This document shows, piece after piece, positions 1-7,449 of a stretch of DNA of 41,122 bases (the first letter of the stretch is position 1; each line of letters opens with the position of its first letter). The notes under the pieces were generated by a model. It did no database searches. It had not been told where the DNA came from and worked only from the letters and a program-made list of their open reading frames with translations. This DNA comes from CAYWRZ01 sp964460845. Lineage in GTDB: Bacteria > Bacteroidota > Bacteroidia > Flavobacteriales_D > UBA2798. A program made the translations under genes and the position numbers. The stretch covers positions 1 to 41,122 of the forward strand of contig CAYWRZ010000023.1 in assembly GCA_964460845.1 (NCBI GenBank). Direction: 5' to 3'.

Positions 1-509
1 CATTGCACCATTATCTTTCAGCGGTATTCGTGAGAAAAGTTATACTTTGAAGATAGTTGTTCCAACTACGATTTTGTGTTTTTGGACAGCGTGACCGTTG
101 TGATTTGCTTTTAATTACTCNNNNNNNNNNNNNNNNNNNNNNNNNNNNNNNNNNNNNNNNNNNNNNNNNNNNNNNNNNNNNNNNNNNNNNNNNNNNNNNN
201 NNNNNNNNNNNNNNNNNNNNATTTCACGATTGCTTTTTCAAAGGTATTCGTGAAAGGGTTCTTTGCTTCCTGATATTTGTTCCAACAGCAACCTGCTGTA
301 CGTCCTGAGATACTGCGTTGTGATTTGCTTTCAATTACTCATTTCACGATTGCTTTTTCAAAGGTATTCGTGAAAGGGTTCTTTGCTTCCTGATAGTTGT
401 TCCAACGCGGCAAAGTTCCAGCATTTTGGATGTACCGTTGTGATTTGCTTTCCCTTCCCTTACACTTCGTTCTTCACAACTACAGGAAACTTTACCACTT
501 GTTCCAAAC
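1..509. CRISPR. CRISPR-like array with ~90-bp repeats and 30-bp spacers (array end)
   Basis: A full repeat is visible at 317-406 (90 bp). It begins GTTGTGATTTGCTTTC and ends GTTGTTCCAAC. A second copy is split by the N gap (97-120 and 221-286) and differs at one base in each part. Three 30-bp unrelated spacers lie between repeats, at 67-96, 287-316 and 407-436. A diverged copy occupies 1-66 (about 40 of 66 bases match). A diverged terminal copy at 437-509 keeps only the two ends. Inside the repeat TTTCACGA pairs with TCGTGAAA to give an 8-bp hairpin. Known families: 30-nt spacers and GTTG...CAAC termini occur in Bacteroidota type II-C and VI-B arrays; 90 bp exceeds the usual 36-48 bp but resembles the long repeat of VI-B loci. 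No cas gene is in the window, so the type is unresolved. The array continues past the left edge. Confidence 0.75.
121..220. other. Assembly gap (100 N) inside the CRISPR array
   Basis: Exactly 100 undetermined bases, a conventional scaffold-gap length, so the true size is unknown. The base before the gap is position 24 of the 90-bp repeat and the base after it is position 25. The two flanks would therefore join into one perfect-length repeat. The assembly most likely collapsed here because of the repeats, and an unknown number of repeat-spacer units may be missing. Confidence 0.95.
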
Positions 510-512
510 AAA

Positions 513-538
513 AAAAGCAGCGCGCTGGCGCTGCTTTT
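513..538. terminator. Bidirectional intrinsic terminator
   Basis: AAAAGCAGCGC (513-523), loop GCTG (524-527) and GCGCTGCTTTT (528-538) form a perfect 11-bp stem, with an A-run on the left and a T-run on the right. It lies between the end of the CRISPR array and the stop of the minus-strand gene ending at 561. It can terminate that gene and any rightward array transcript. Confidence 0.9.
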
Positions 539-560
539 GTAAAGCGTAAGAATAAAGCCT

Positions 561-1886
561 TTATTTTAACCAGTCGATTTCAGAGAGATCGACGATGTAA
601 ATGTCACGTCCGCCTTTTGAGTCGGGACGTACGGAAGAGAAATAACCGTAACGCCCGTCGGCCGACACACGAAAATGCGTATCGTCGTTGACCGAGTTAA
701 TGGGATAGCCCAAATTGCGGGGTTCGCCCCAGGTAAGTCCGGTCCATTCGCTTACAAAAATATCATAGCCTCCCATCGAGTTGTGTCCTTTTGAGCTGAA
801 AAAAAGCCATTTGCCGCTGGGGTGGAGAAAAGGTGTGGTTTCGTCTTCGGGCGAATTGAGTATGGCCACTGCGAGCGGTGTTTCCCAGGTGCTTCCGGTT
901 TTGATCGACTTGAAAATTTCCGAACCGTATTTTTCGCCGTTGCGTTCGCTGACAAAATACATGGTGCGTTCATCGACCGAAAGTGTGGGACAGGCATCGA
1001 AATAGGAAGTGTTAATCACGCTTTTGGGAAGGAGCTTTACTTTTCCCCATTTGCCTGAGCGGCTCAGCTTAGAAATGCCGATATCGGAAGAGCGCGTTTG
1101 CTTGGCAATATTTTGCGTAACATACATGGTTTCTCCGTCGGCCGAAAGATGGCTGCAGTTGTCGTGTCCGTCGGTATTGATTCCGCCCGGTAGCTTTTCC
1201 GCTTCTTCCCAGCCCTGTTCTTCGTCGAGCTTACTGAAATAAATGTCTTCGTAGTTGCTGCGGTCGACTGCTTTTAGTCCACCGAGGCTCTGCGGCCTGC
1301 GCGAGGTGAAGTACAGTGTTTTTCCGTCGGGCGATGGAATGGGTGCATAATCGTCGTCGCGCGAGTTTACATTGTCGCCGGCATTGCTGATTTTTACGGG
1401 AAGCGGAGCAGCCATCAGCGTTTTGGCCGAATTACATTGTTGGATAAGATAGGTCGCTTCTTCGTGGTTCGGATTGCTTTGTTTCCATTGCTCCAGGTAT
1501 TCGAGCGCCTGATCGATTTGCCCGAGGCGGTGGTGAATTTTACCCTGAAGCAGCAGCGATTCTTTATTCACTTTAGGGTCCAGTTCCAGCGCTTTGTCGA
1601 GCGAAGTTTTGGCGTAGTCATAGTTCATCAGTCCGAAATAACATTCGGCGATGTAATAATGTGCCGGCGCATAACGGGCATCTTCCGTAAGTACCTCACG
1701 GAAGGTATTGAGTGCGCCGCGGTAATCGGATTTGTAAAGTCTGTTTTTGGCTTCCGTCATTTTAGTGGCGATCACGCCTTTTCCAATCAGGCTTACAGAA
1801 GTGTCGGGCTCGGCAGGTCGCGTATGGGCCGCCACCACTTGTGAAAAAGAAAGCAGAACGAGCAGCAGGTAAATCTTTTTTATCAT
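561..1886 (-). CDS. TPR and PD40 beta-propeller protein, exported
   Basis: 441 aa from the chosen ATG. Residues 1-20 are a signal peptide. Residues about 35-150 are TPR-like helices. Residues about 165-440 hold five PD40/WD40-like blades with motifs such as PDGKTLYFTSRRP and SSKGHNSMGGYDIFVS. It resembles the N-terminal two thirds of the larger protein at 7450-9525 but lacks the carboxypeptidase-regulatory and OmpA domains, so it should not bind peptidoglycan the same way. A longer TTG start at 1907 is in frame, but that codon overlaps the -7 promoter element at 1905-1912, so 1886 is preferred. Likely a periplasmic or outer-membrane-associated scaffold. The exact role is unknown; a link to T9SS or gliding is only an inference from domain content. 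Confidence 0.85.
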   Translation of the reverse strand: MIKKIYLLLVLLSFSQVVAAHTRPAEPDTSVSLIGKGVIATKMTEAKNRLYKSDYRGALNTFREVLTEDARYAPAHYYIAECYFGLMNYDYAKTSLDKALELDPKVNKESLLLQGKIHHRLGQIDQALEYLEQWKQSNPNHEEATYLIQQCNSAKTLMAAPLPVKISNAGDNVNSRDDDYAPIPSPDGKTLYFTSRRPQSLGGLKAVDRSNYEDIYFSKLDEEQGWEEAEKLPGGINTDGHDNCSHLSADGETMYVTQNIAKQTRSSDIGISKLSRSGKWGKVKLLPKSVINTSYFDACPTLSVDERTMYFVSERNGEKYGSEIFKSIKTGSTWETPLAVAILNSPEDETTPFLHPSGKWLFFSSKGHNSMGGYDIFVSEWTGLTWGEPRNLGYPINSVNDDTHFRVSADGRYGYFSSVRPDSKGGRDIYIVDLSEIDWLK

Positions 1887-1904
1887 TATCAGTACAGGTT
1901 TGAA

Positions 1905-1912
1905 CAAAGATA
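1905..1912 (-). promoter_or_regulatory. Bacteroidota -7 promoter element
   Basis: TATCTTTG on the minus strand, an exact match to TAnnTTTG. It sits 18 bp upstream of the ATG at 1886 and just past the stop of the EI24-like gene (1919). It gives the PD40 gene its own promoter and rules out the TTG at 1907 as start. No good -33 TTTG is seen. Confidence 0.6.
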
Positions 1913-1918
1913 TTTATT

Positions 1919-2716
1919 TCATTCTAATGTAGCTTCGGTATGGCCCTGCATACGTGCCGATTTCTTCCTTACCGCATGTGCGCTTTGGTTCAGATCGACC
2001 AGCTTGTGCATACCTATACAGGCAGCGACTACACCCAAAACCGGGCCAAAAAGCACGCCGATATCGTACGGAAGTATAAAAAACGCAGAGAAGATTAAGC
2101 CGTTGGCAATCGCAAAACCCGCGTGTTTCCTTGCAAAACCGACACTTTCTTCGATAGACAGGCGGTGTCTTTCGCAAACATAATCGATCATGCTGAATCC
2201 GTAGAAATAACCACCTAACAGGAACGAGAACAGGGGCGTGAACTTATAGAGGAAAGGCATGAGCAGCGTAAGCACATACCAGCATAGCAAAATCAGATAT
2301 TCCCAGAAAAAGTTACCGATAACGATACGGATGGCACGGCGTATATCTCTGAGGGTCTGTTTGAATGAAAAAGGATAGGTGTTGCCCGTAAGCAGCTCTT
2401 CGGTGCGTTGGCTGAGCTGTGTCAGCAAGGGAGAAAGCACGATAAACACAAGATACTTACGCAGCTTGAAGGCCATCTGCACCACGGTGGCCATGAGGGT
2501 CATCACAAAAATTTCACCGATAAAGCCCCGCAGGGTGGAAGCTTCTTTGATTTGATAATTTCTCAGATTGAAATCAAGCACATACCCCCCCCAGAGAATG
2601 AGTCCCGATAGTACCAGCGGGAACGCAAAATAAAGCCAAAGCCGGTGGTCAATGATAAATTTGACCGCATCGACGTAGGTGATCATGCCCAGTTTTATAT
2701 CCCGTAAAAACTTCAT
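1919..2716 (-). CDS. EI24/CysZ-like integral membrane protein
   Basis: 265 aa with about six hydrophobic segments, roughly at residues 28-48, 68-85, 88-105, 143-180, 200-215 and 218-235. The layout and the repeated amphipathic N-terminal region match the EI24 domain family, which includes CysZ, a sulfate permease of proteobacteria. In Bacteroidota these proteins are usually uncharacterised, and nothing nearby points to sulfate assimilation. The C-terminus is short and basic. The gene is divergent from purB across about 100 bp, with an imperfect -7-like TATTTTTA at 2735-2742 on its own strand. Membership of the family is fairly secure; transport function is not. Confidence 0.75.
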   Translation of the reverse strand: MKFLRDIKLGMITYVDAVKFIIDHRLWLYFAFPLVLSGLILWGGYVLDFNLRNYQIKEASTLRGFIGEIFVMTLMATVVQMAFKLRKYLVFIVLSPLLTQLSQRTEELLTGNTYPFSFKQTLRDIRRAIRIVIGNFFWEYLILLCWYVLTLLMPFLYKFTPLFSFLLGGYFYGFSMIDYVCERHRLSIEESVGFARKHAGFAIANGLIFSAFFILPYDIGVLFGPVLGVVAACIGMHKLVDLNQSAHAVRKKSARMQGHTEATLE

Positions 2717-2794
2717 AAGGCTGCTTAATGAGGTTAAAAATAAATAAAGACAGCGAGATACAAGATAACTGCACCCGGATATGCCGACAATTTC

Positions 2795-2802
2795 TACCTT
2801 TG
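2795..2802 (+). promoter_or_regulatory. Bacteroidota -7 promoter element for purB
   Basis: TACCTTTG, an exact TAnnTTTG match, lies 16 bp before the purB ATG at 2819 in the divergent intergenic region. No convincing -33 element is seen. Confidence 0.6.
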
Positions 2803-2818
2803 GGCTTTAGTATCCTGC

Positions 2819-4174
2819 ATGAAACTGACCACACTTAACGCCATTTCGCCGATCGACGGCCGTTACCGCAACCAGGTAAGCGAGCTGGGCCTGTTTTTCT
2901 CAGAAGGCGCCCTTATCCGCTACCGTGTACTGGTGGAAGTAGAATATTTTATCGCACTCTGTGAGTGGCCCCTTCCACAGCTCCATTCGGTCGATCCGGC
3001 TGTTTTTCCCCGACTTCGGGCTTTATACACCGATTTTGAAGATGCCGACGCGCTGCGTATCAAAGAAATAGAAAAAACCACCAACCACGATGTCAAAGCG
3101 GTAGAATATTTCCTGAAGGAAAAATTTGACACGCTCGGACTGGAAGCCTATAAAGAATTTATCCACTTCGGCCTTACATCGCAAGATATTAACAATACGG
3201 CCATCCCGCTTTCGATCAAAGAGGCCCTGTACGATGTGTACCTTCCCTTGCTGGAAGAGGTCATTGCGAAGCTCGACGCACAGGCTTCCGAATGGAAACG
3301 GGTAGCGATGCTGGCCCGTACGCACGGTCAGCCCGCTTCTCCGAGCAGCTTGGGGAAAGAAATTCAGGTCTTTTCCGAAAGACTGCGCATTCAGCTCGAA
3401 CAGCTTAAAGCAATTCCCTGCCCGGCGAAGTTCGGAGGCGCTACCGGCAATTTTAATGCGCACCACGTGGCCTATCCTTCTATCGACTGGGTGAAATTCG
3501 CCAACCGTTTTGTGGATCAGTCGCTCGGACTCAAACGTTCGCAAACTACCACGCAGATAGAGCATTACGACAACCTGGCCGCCATTTTTGACGCGATGGC
3601 CCGAATCAATACCATTCTACTCGATCTGAACCGGGATATGTGGACCTACATTTCCATGGATTATTTCAAGCAGAAAATAAAAGAAGGAGAAGTGGGCTCT
3701 TCGGCCATGCCGCACAAGGTAAACCCGATCGATTTCGAAAATTCGGAAGGAAACCTCGGCATTGCCAATGCGCTTTTTACGCACCTCTCGGCCAAGCTTC
3801 CGGTATCGCGTTTGCAGCGCGACCTGACCGATTCTACCGTGCTTCGCAACGTAGGTATGCCTTTTGCGCATACTTTGCTGTCTTTGCGTTCGTTGCTTAA
3901 AGGATTGAATAAAGTAGTGCTCAATGAAGCTGCCGTAGCCCGCGATCTGGAACAGAACTGGGCCGTGGTGGCCGAAGCGATACAGACCGTGCTGCGCCGT
4001 GAAGGGTATCCCAATCCCTACGAAGCGCTCAAAGCCCTGACTCGCACGCACCGCCCCATCGATCGCGAGCTCATTCACGAGTTTATCGATTCGCTGTCGG
4101 TGGCCGATACCCTCAAGCAGGAACTGAAAACCCTTACCCCTTTTACCTATACCGGGATAAATCTGGTACCATGA
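2819..4174 (+). CDS. purB: Adenylosuccinate lyase
   Basis: 451 aa, normal for PurB (E. coli about 456). It cleaves SAICAR and adenylosuccinate, releasing fumarate, in purine synthesis; cytosolic. Visible hallmarks are TSQDINNTA near residue 120, ARTHGQPASPSSLGKE near 165, and the fumarase/lyase superfamily signature SSAMPHKVNP at about 294-303, which carries the mobile-loop catalytic Ser. The N-terminus LNAISPIDGRY is typical of the family. It overlaps the downstream glycosyltransferase by 4 bp (ATGA), so the two are translationally coupled. The start is supported by the -7 element at 2795-2802. Confidence 0.97.
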   Translation: MKLTTLNAISPIDGRYRNQVSELGLFFSEGALIRYRVLVEVEYFIALCEWPLPQLHSVDPAVFPRLRALYTDFEDADALRIKEIEKTTNHDVKAVEYFLKEKFDTLGLEAYKEFIHFGLTSQDINNTAIPLSIKEALYDVYLPLLEEVIAKLDAQASEWKRVAMLARTHGQPASPSSLGKEIQVFSERLRIQLEQLKAIPCPAKFGGATGNFNAHHVAYPSIDWVKFANRFVDQSLGLKRSQTTTQIEHYDNLAAIFDAMARINTILLDLNRDMWTYISMDYFKQKIKEGEVGSSAMPHKVNPIDFENSEGNLGIANALFTHLSAKLPVSRLQRDLTDSTVLRNVGMPFAHTLLSLRSLLKGLNKVVLNEAAVARDLEQNWAVVAEAIQTVLRREGYPNPYEALKALTRTHRPIDRELIHEFIDSLSVADTLKQELKTLTPFTYTGINLVP

Positions 4175-5046
4175 AAGTCAGCGGCTTCACCTTTGTCCGC
4201 AATGCCGTAAAGTTCGATTATCCGGTGGTAGAATCGATTTGTTCCATTCTGCCCCTGTGCGACGAAGTGGTGGTAGCCGTAGGACTTTCCGACGACGGAA
4301 CCCGCGCCCTTATCGAAGCGATAGATTCGCCCAAAGTGCGGATCATCGATACCGTGTGGGACGATACCCTGCGCGAAGGCGGCAGGGTGCTGGCGGTAGA
4401 AACCGATAAAGCTTTTCAGGCAATTGATCCTGCCTCGGATTGGGCCTTTTATATTCAGGGCGACGAGCTGATCCACGAAAGAGATTACGAAACTATTCGC
4501 CGGGCCATGCAGCGATATAAAGACGATAAAAGGGTCGAAGGCTTGCTTTTCAACTACCGACATTTTTACGGTTCGTACGATTATGTGGGCGATTCGAGAC
4601 GCTGGTACCGCCGCGAAGTGCGTATTGTCCGCAACGACCGGCAAATCGCTTCTTACCGCGATGCGCAGGGCTTCCGTAAAAACGGGCAGAAGCTGCGTGT
4701 AAAACCCGTCGATGCTCGGATTTACCATTACGGCTGGGTGAAGCATCCGAAATTTCAACAACAGAAACAGGCAAATTTTCACCGGCTTTGGCACAACGAC
4801 ACCGAGGTGCAGCACTATGTCACAAAAGCCGAAGAGTTTGATTATTCGGGCATCGATTCGCTGGCACGATTTTCGGATACGCACCCCGCAGTGATGCAGC
4901 CGCGTATCGAACGGGTCAACTGGAAATTTGAATTTGATCCTACTACTCGTCGTGTCCGACCCTGGCGTCATCGGTTGGCACAATGGATCGAGCGACTTAC
5001 CGGTTGGCGCATAGGCGAGTATCGCAATTACCGCTTGTTACCTTAA
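4171..5046 (+). CDS. GT2-like glycosyltransferase
   Basis: 291 aa. The N-terminal fold pattern (FTFVRNAVKFDYP, then CDEVVVAVGLSDDGT) matches family 2 glycosyltransferases of the small single-domain kind. GDELIHE near residue 96 takes the place of the DxD-like metal/nucleotide-sugar site. There is no signal peptide and no clear membrane span, so it is probably cytosolic or membrane-peripheral; the basic C-terminal tail (RRVRPWRHRLAQWIERL) could touch the membrane. The ATG overlaps the purB stop. The substrate is unknown, and the coupling to purB looks like a shared transcript rather than a shared pathway. Confidence 0.75.
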   Translation: MKVSGFTFVRNAVKFDYPVVESICSILPLCDEVVVAVGLSDDGTRALIEAIDSPKVRIIDTVWDDTLREGGRVLAVETDKAFQAIDPASDWAFYIQGDELIHERDYETIRRAMQRYKDDKRVEGLLFNYRHFYGSYDYVGDSRRWYRREVRIVRNDRQIASYRDAQGFRKNGQKLRVKPVDARIYHYGWVKHPKFQQQKQANFHRLWHNDTEVQHYVTKAEEFDYSGIDSLARFSDTHPAVMQPRIERVNWKFEFDPTTRRVRPWRHRLAQWIERLTGWRIGEYRNYRLLP

Positions 5047-5100
5047 TTTAGTGTGGTTCTCAAATGGTTCGACAGGGTGCCGTAAAACCTGTCCCGTATA

Positions 5101-6270
5101 ATGAAAAAGCTGATTTTATTCATCGCATGTGCCTGGCCGCTGTTTACCGCCGCTCAGGGGATCAACTTTCACGAAGGCACCTGGAAAGAAGCGCAGGCGC
5201 AGGCAAAAAAAGAGAAAAAGCTCATTTTTGTCGATTATTACGCGACCTGGTGCGGACCCTGTAAATACATGTCGGCAGCAGTATTTACCCGTCCCGAGGT
5301 GGGAGATTATTTCAATGCCCATTTTATAAATGTGAAAATCGATGCCGAAAAAGAATATCCTGAACTGGTCGAGTCGGCCGAAATAGAAGCCTATCCCACC
5401 CTGGTGTTTTATACGCCTTCGGGCGAAATTTTTGCCCGTTATGAAGGGGGGCAAACGGCCGAAGATTTGTTGCAGACTGCTGCACGGGTTAATGATTTCG
5501 AAAAAAACCGCAAGGCATGGAAGAGTCAGCCTTCCAACACCGATTTGCTGATGGATTACCTTTCTGTGTTGACCATCCGTGAGCCGGAAGAGGCGCGTAA
5601 TCTATTGAACGCCTACCTCGATACGATCCCTGTGGCTGCGGCGCGCAAACCGGAAATATGGCAACTGGTAGAAGCGTTTGAAACGCAGGCTAATTCACGT
5701 TTTTTTCTTTATACCGTCGAAAATGTGAGGTATTTTCTTGAAACCTACGAAACGTTCCCCACTTATTTTTCTACCGTTACCAATAACCTGATCGGGCTTG
5801 CCATTGCAGAGAAAAGTGAATTTTTGCTCGAGCAGTATAAGCGCATCAGCGAAACGGTGTTGCTGGGAATCGGCAATACCGAAATGCAACAGGATTGGCC
5901 GACCCACAAAAGAGAAGTGGACGCGTATTATTACCGCGAAACGGAGCAATATGCGCCTTATCTGGCTCTAACGGATACTCTTATCAGGGAGCATTACGGC
6001 GATTTTGAAAAGATCAGTAGTACCATCGACGAAGTGATTGAATCGGTTCCTGCATCGCAGGGCGGCAGCTATGTGGTAAGTTGGGCCCAATTCTTATATG
6101 CCGTCGAGCCGGATCAATACAGTGCTTATACCCTCGCCAATGCGTATCGTTATGCGGGTAACAAAGAAGAAGCGCTTCGTTATGCCCGCGAAGCGTTTGA
6201 GGGAGCGAGTGATCAGGTCGAATGGGAAGTTTTCCGTGATCTTGTAGAGGAAATAGAGAAAATGAAATAA
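5101..6270 (+). CDS. Exported thioredoxin-like protein with helical C-terminal domain
   Basis: 389 aa. A signal peptide (about residues 1-18, ending TAAQ) is followed by a thioredoxin fold at about 21-130 with the active site WCGPC at 50-54 and a cis-Pro loop near AYPTLVFY. The remaining 260 residues are helical and of unknown function, with a TPR-like stretch near the end (YTLANAYRYAGNKEEALRYAREA). The CGPC site suggests periplasmic disulfide reduction or exchange. A weak inverted repeat precedes it at 5071-5093. It lies 54 bp after the glycosyltransferase and may share its transcript. The thioredoxin domain is certain; the partner is unknown. Confidence 0.85.
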   Translation: MKKLILFIACAWPLFTAAQGINFHEGTWKEAQAQAKKEKKLIFVDYYATWCGPCKYMSAAVFTRPEVGDYFNAHFINVKIDAEKEYPELVESAEIEAYPTLVFYTPSGEIFARYEGGQTAEDLLQTAARVNDFEKNRKAWKSQPSNTDLLMDYLSVLTIREPEEARNLLNAYLDTIPVAAARKPEIWQLVEAFETQANSRFFLYTVENVRYFLETYETFPTYFSTVTNNLIGLAIAEKSEFLLEQYKRISETVLLGIGNTEMQQDWPTHKREVDAYYYRETEQYAPYLALTDTLIREHYGDFEKISSTIDEVIESVPASQGGSYVVSWAQFLYAVEPDQYSAYTLANAYRYAGNKEEALRYAREAFEGASDQVEWEVFRDLVEEIEKMK

Positions 6271-6303
6271 GCATATTTCTTCGGATAGTGTTTACGATTT
6301 TAG

Positions 6304-6311
6304 TATTTTTA
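6304..6311 (+). promoter_or_regulatory. Possible -7 element (one mismatch)
   Basis: TATTTTTA matches TAnnTTTG except for the final base. It lies 28 bp before the ATG at 6340, in the 69-bp gap between the thioredoxin-like and TPR genes. Weak. Confidence 0.3.
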
Positions 6312-6339
6312 GCCGTACTTATACCTGAAAAATCCTGTT

Positions 6340-7419
6340 ATGAAATTTATCCACTTGCTCGCAGTTTTTGTGCTGTTCACCACCTCTGCCCGTGCAGCCG
6401 TACCGGAGTCGGCCACTGCCGAAGACAGTGTAAAGCTGTTTAATCCCGATGCAGAGCTGAAATACAACGAAGGCGTGGCCGCGCTTGAAACCCGTAACTA
6501 CCCGGATGCCATTGCGTTTTTCTCGGAAGCGCTGACTTTAGAGCCCGAATTTGGCAAAGCGTTTCTTAACCGTGGCATAGCTTATATGGAAAGCCGTAAA
6601 CCGACCGAAGCCATCGCCGATTTTGATGCCGCCGGTCGTTTGGGCGACTCTTCGGCACATTATGCCTATTCGATGAAAGCCATTGTGCTCGACAGTGAGA
6701 ATGACCTGAAAGGTGCCGCCGAGAGTTACGTAAAAGCCATTCAGCTCCGGGCCGATATCGCCAAATACCATTACAACCTGGGGGTTATTCATTTTCGTCA
6801 GGAGCAATATCAGGATGCGTTGGGCGATTTTGACAACGCGCTGCGCCTTGATGATAAATATGCGTATGCCTATAACGACAGGGCCAGTACCCGTAAAAAG
6901 CTCGGTGATCTCGATGGCGCGGCACGCGATTATGAAAACGCTATCCGTCATAACGCACAACTGGCACTGGCTTACAACAACCTCGGTACGCTCAAGCGCA
7001 CCAAAGGCGATTATCAGGGTGCCATTCAGGAATATAACAACGCCATTCGCTTACAAAAAGATTACGTGCTGGCCATCAATAATCGTGGTTTAGCACGCCT
7101 CGACGCCGGGCAGTTCGAAGACGCTATCAAAGATTTTACCGAAGCGCTGCGTATTCAGCCCGATTATGTATTTGCACTCAACAACCGTGCGGCGGCTTAC
7201 CTCAAACAGGAGAAATACAAAGAAGCCGTAGCCGATTGCGACAAGGCCATTGCGCTCGACGATAAATACGGGGCGGCTTATCTTAATCGGGGTATTGCCC
7301 GCGAAATGCTGCGTGAGCTTGAAGGAGCCTGTAACGACTGGCAAACCGCCGCCTCGCTCGGCATAGAAAGCGCCGGTACTTATTATCACAGCGGTGCCTG
7401 TACCGATGTTCAGCAATAA
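6340..7419 (+). CDS. Exported TPR-repeat protein
   Basis: 359 aa. A signal peptide (about 1-20, ending ARAA) is followed by eight or so consecutive tetratricopeptide repeats from about residue 37 to the end. The consensus positions are clear (for example YNDRASTRKKLGDLDGAARD and AYNNLGTLKRTKGDYQGAI). No other domain is present. Such proteins are protein-protein scaffolds in the periplasm or on the outer membrane's inner face. It sits 30 bp before the PorE-like gene, which also begins with TPRs, so a shared complex is plausible but unproven. Confidence 0.88.
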   Translation: MKFIHLLAVFVLFTTSARAAVPESATAEDSVKLFNPDAELKYNEGVAALETRNYPDAIAFFSEALTLEPEFGKAFLNRGIAYMESRKPTEAIADFDAAGRLGDSSAHYAYSMKAIVLDSENDLKGAAESYVKAIQLRADIAKYHYNLGVIHFRQEQYQDALGDFDNALRLDDKYAYAYNDRASTRKKLGDLDGAARDYENAIRHNAQLALAYNNLGTLKRTKGDYQGAIQEYNNAIRLQKDYVLAINNRGLARLDAGQFEDAIKDFTEALRIQPDYVFALNNRAAAYLKQEKYKEAVADCDKAIALDDKYGAAYLNRGIAREMLRELEGACNDWQTAASLGIESAGTYYHSGACTDVQQ

Positions 7420-7449
7420 AACGAGCTACTTCCGTTAATCTACACGCCT

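Noticed and set aside
57..691. Short plus-strand ORFs across the array and the region after it (57-308, 383-691)
   Set aside because: They run through CRISPR repeats, the N gap or the terminator and antisense to the PD40 gene, with no start signal or domain.
1887..1907. N-terminally extended start (TTG at 1907) for the PD40 gene
   Set aside because: The TTG overlaps the -7 element at 1905-1912, and the ATG at 1886 gives a proper signal peptide.
2735..2742. -7-like TATTTTTA on the minus strand before the EI24-like gene
   Set aside because: Lacks the final G and leaves a very short leader; not listed as a promoter.
5071..5093. Inverted repeat GACAGG...CCTGTC before the thioredoxin-like gene
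   Set aside because: Only a 6-bp stem with an 11-nt loop and no T-run; too weak to call a terminator or regulator.
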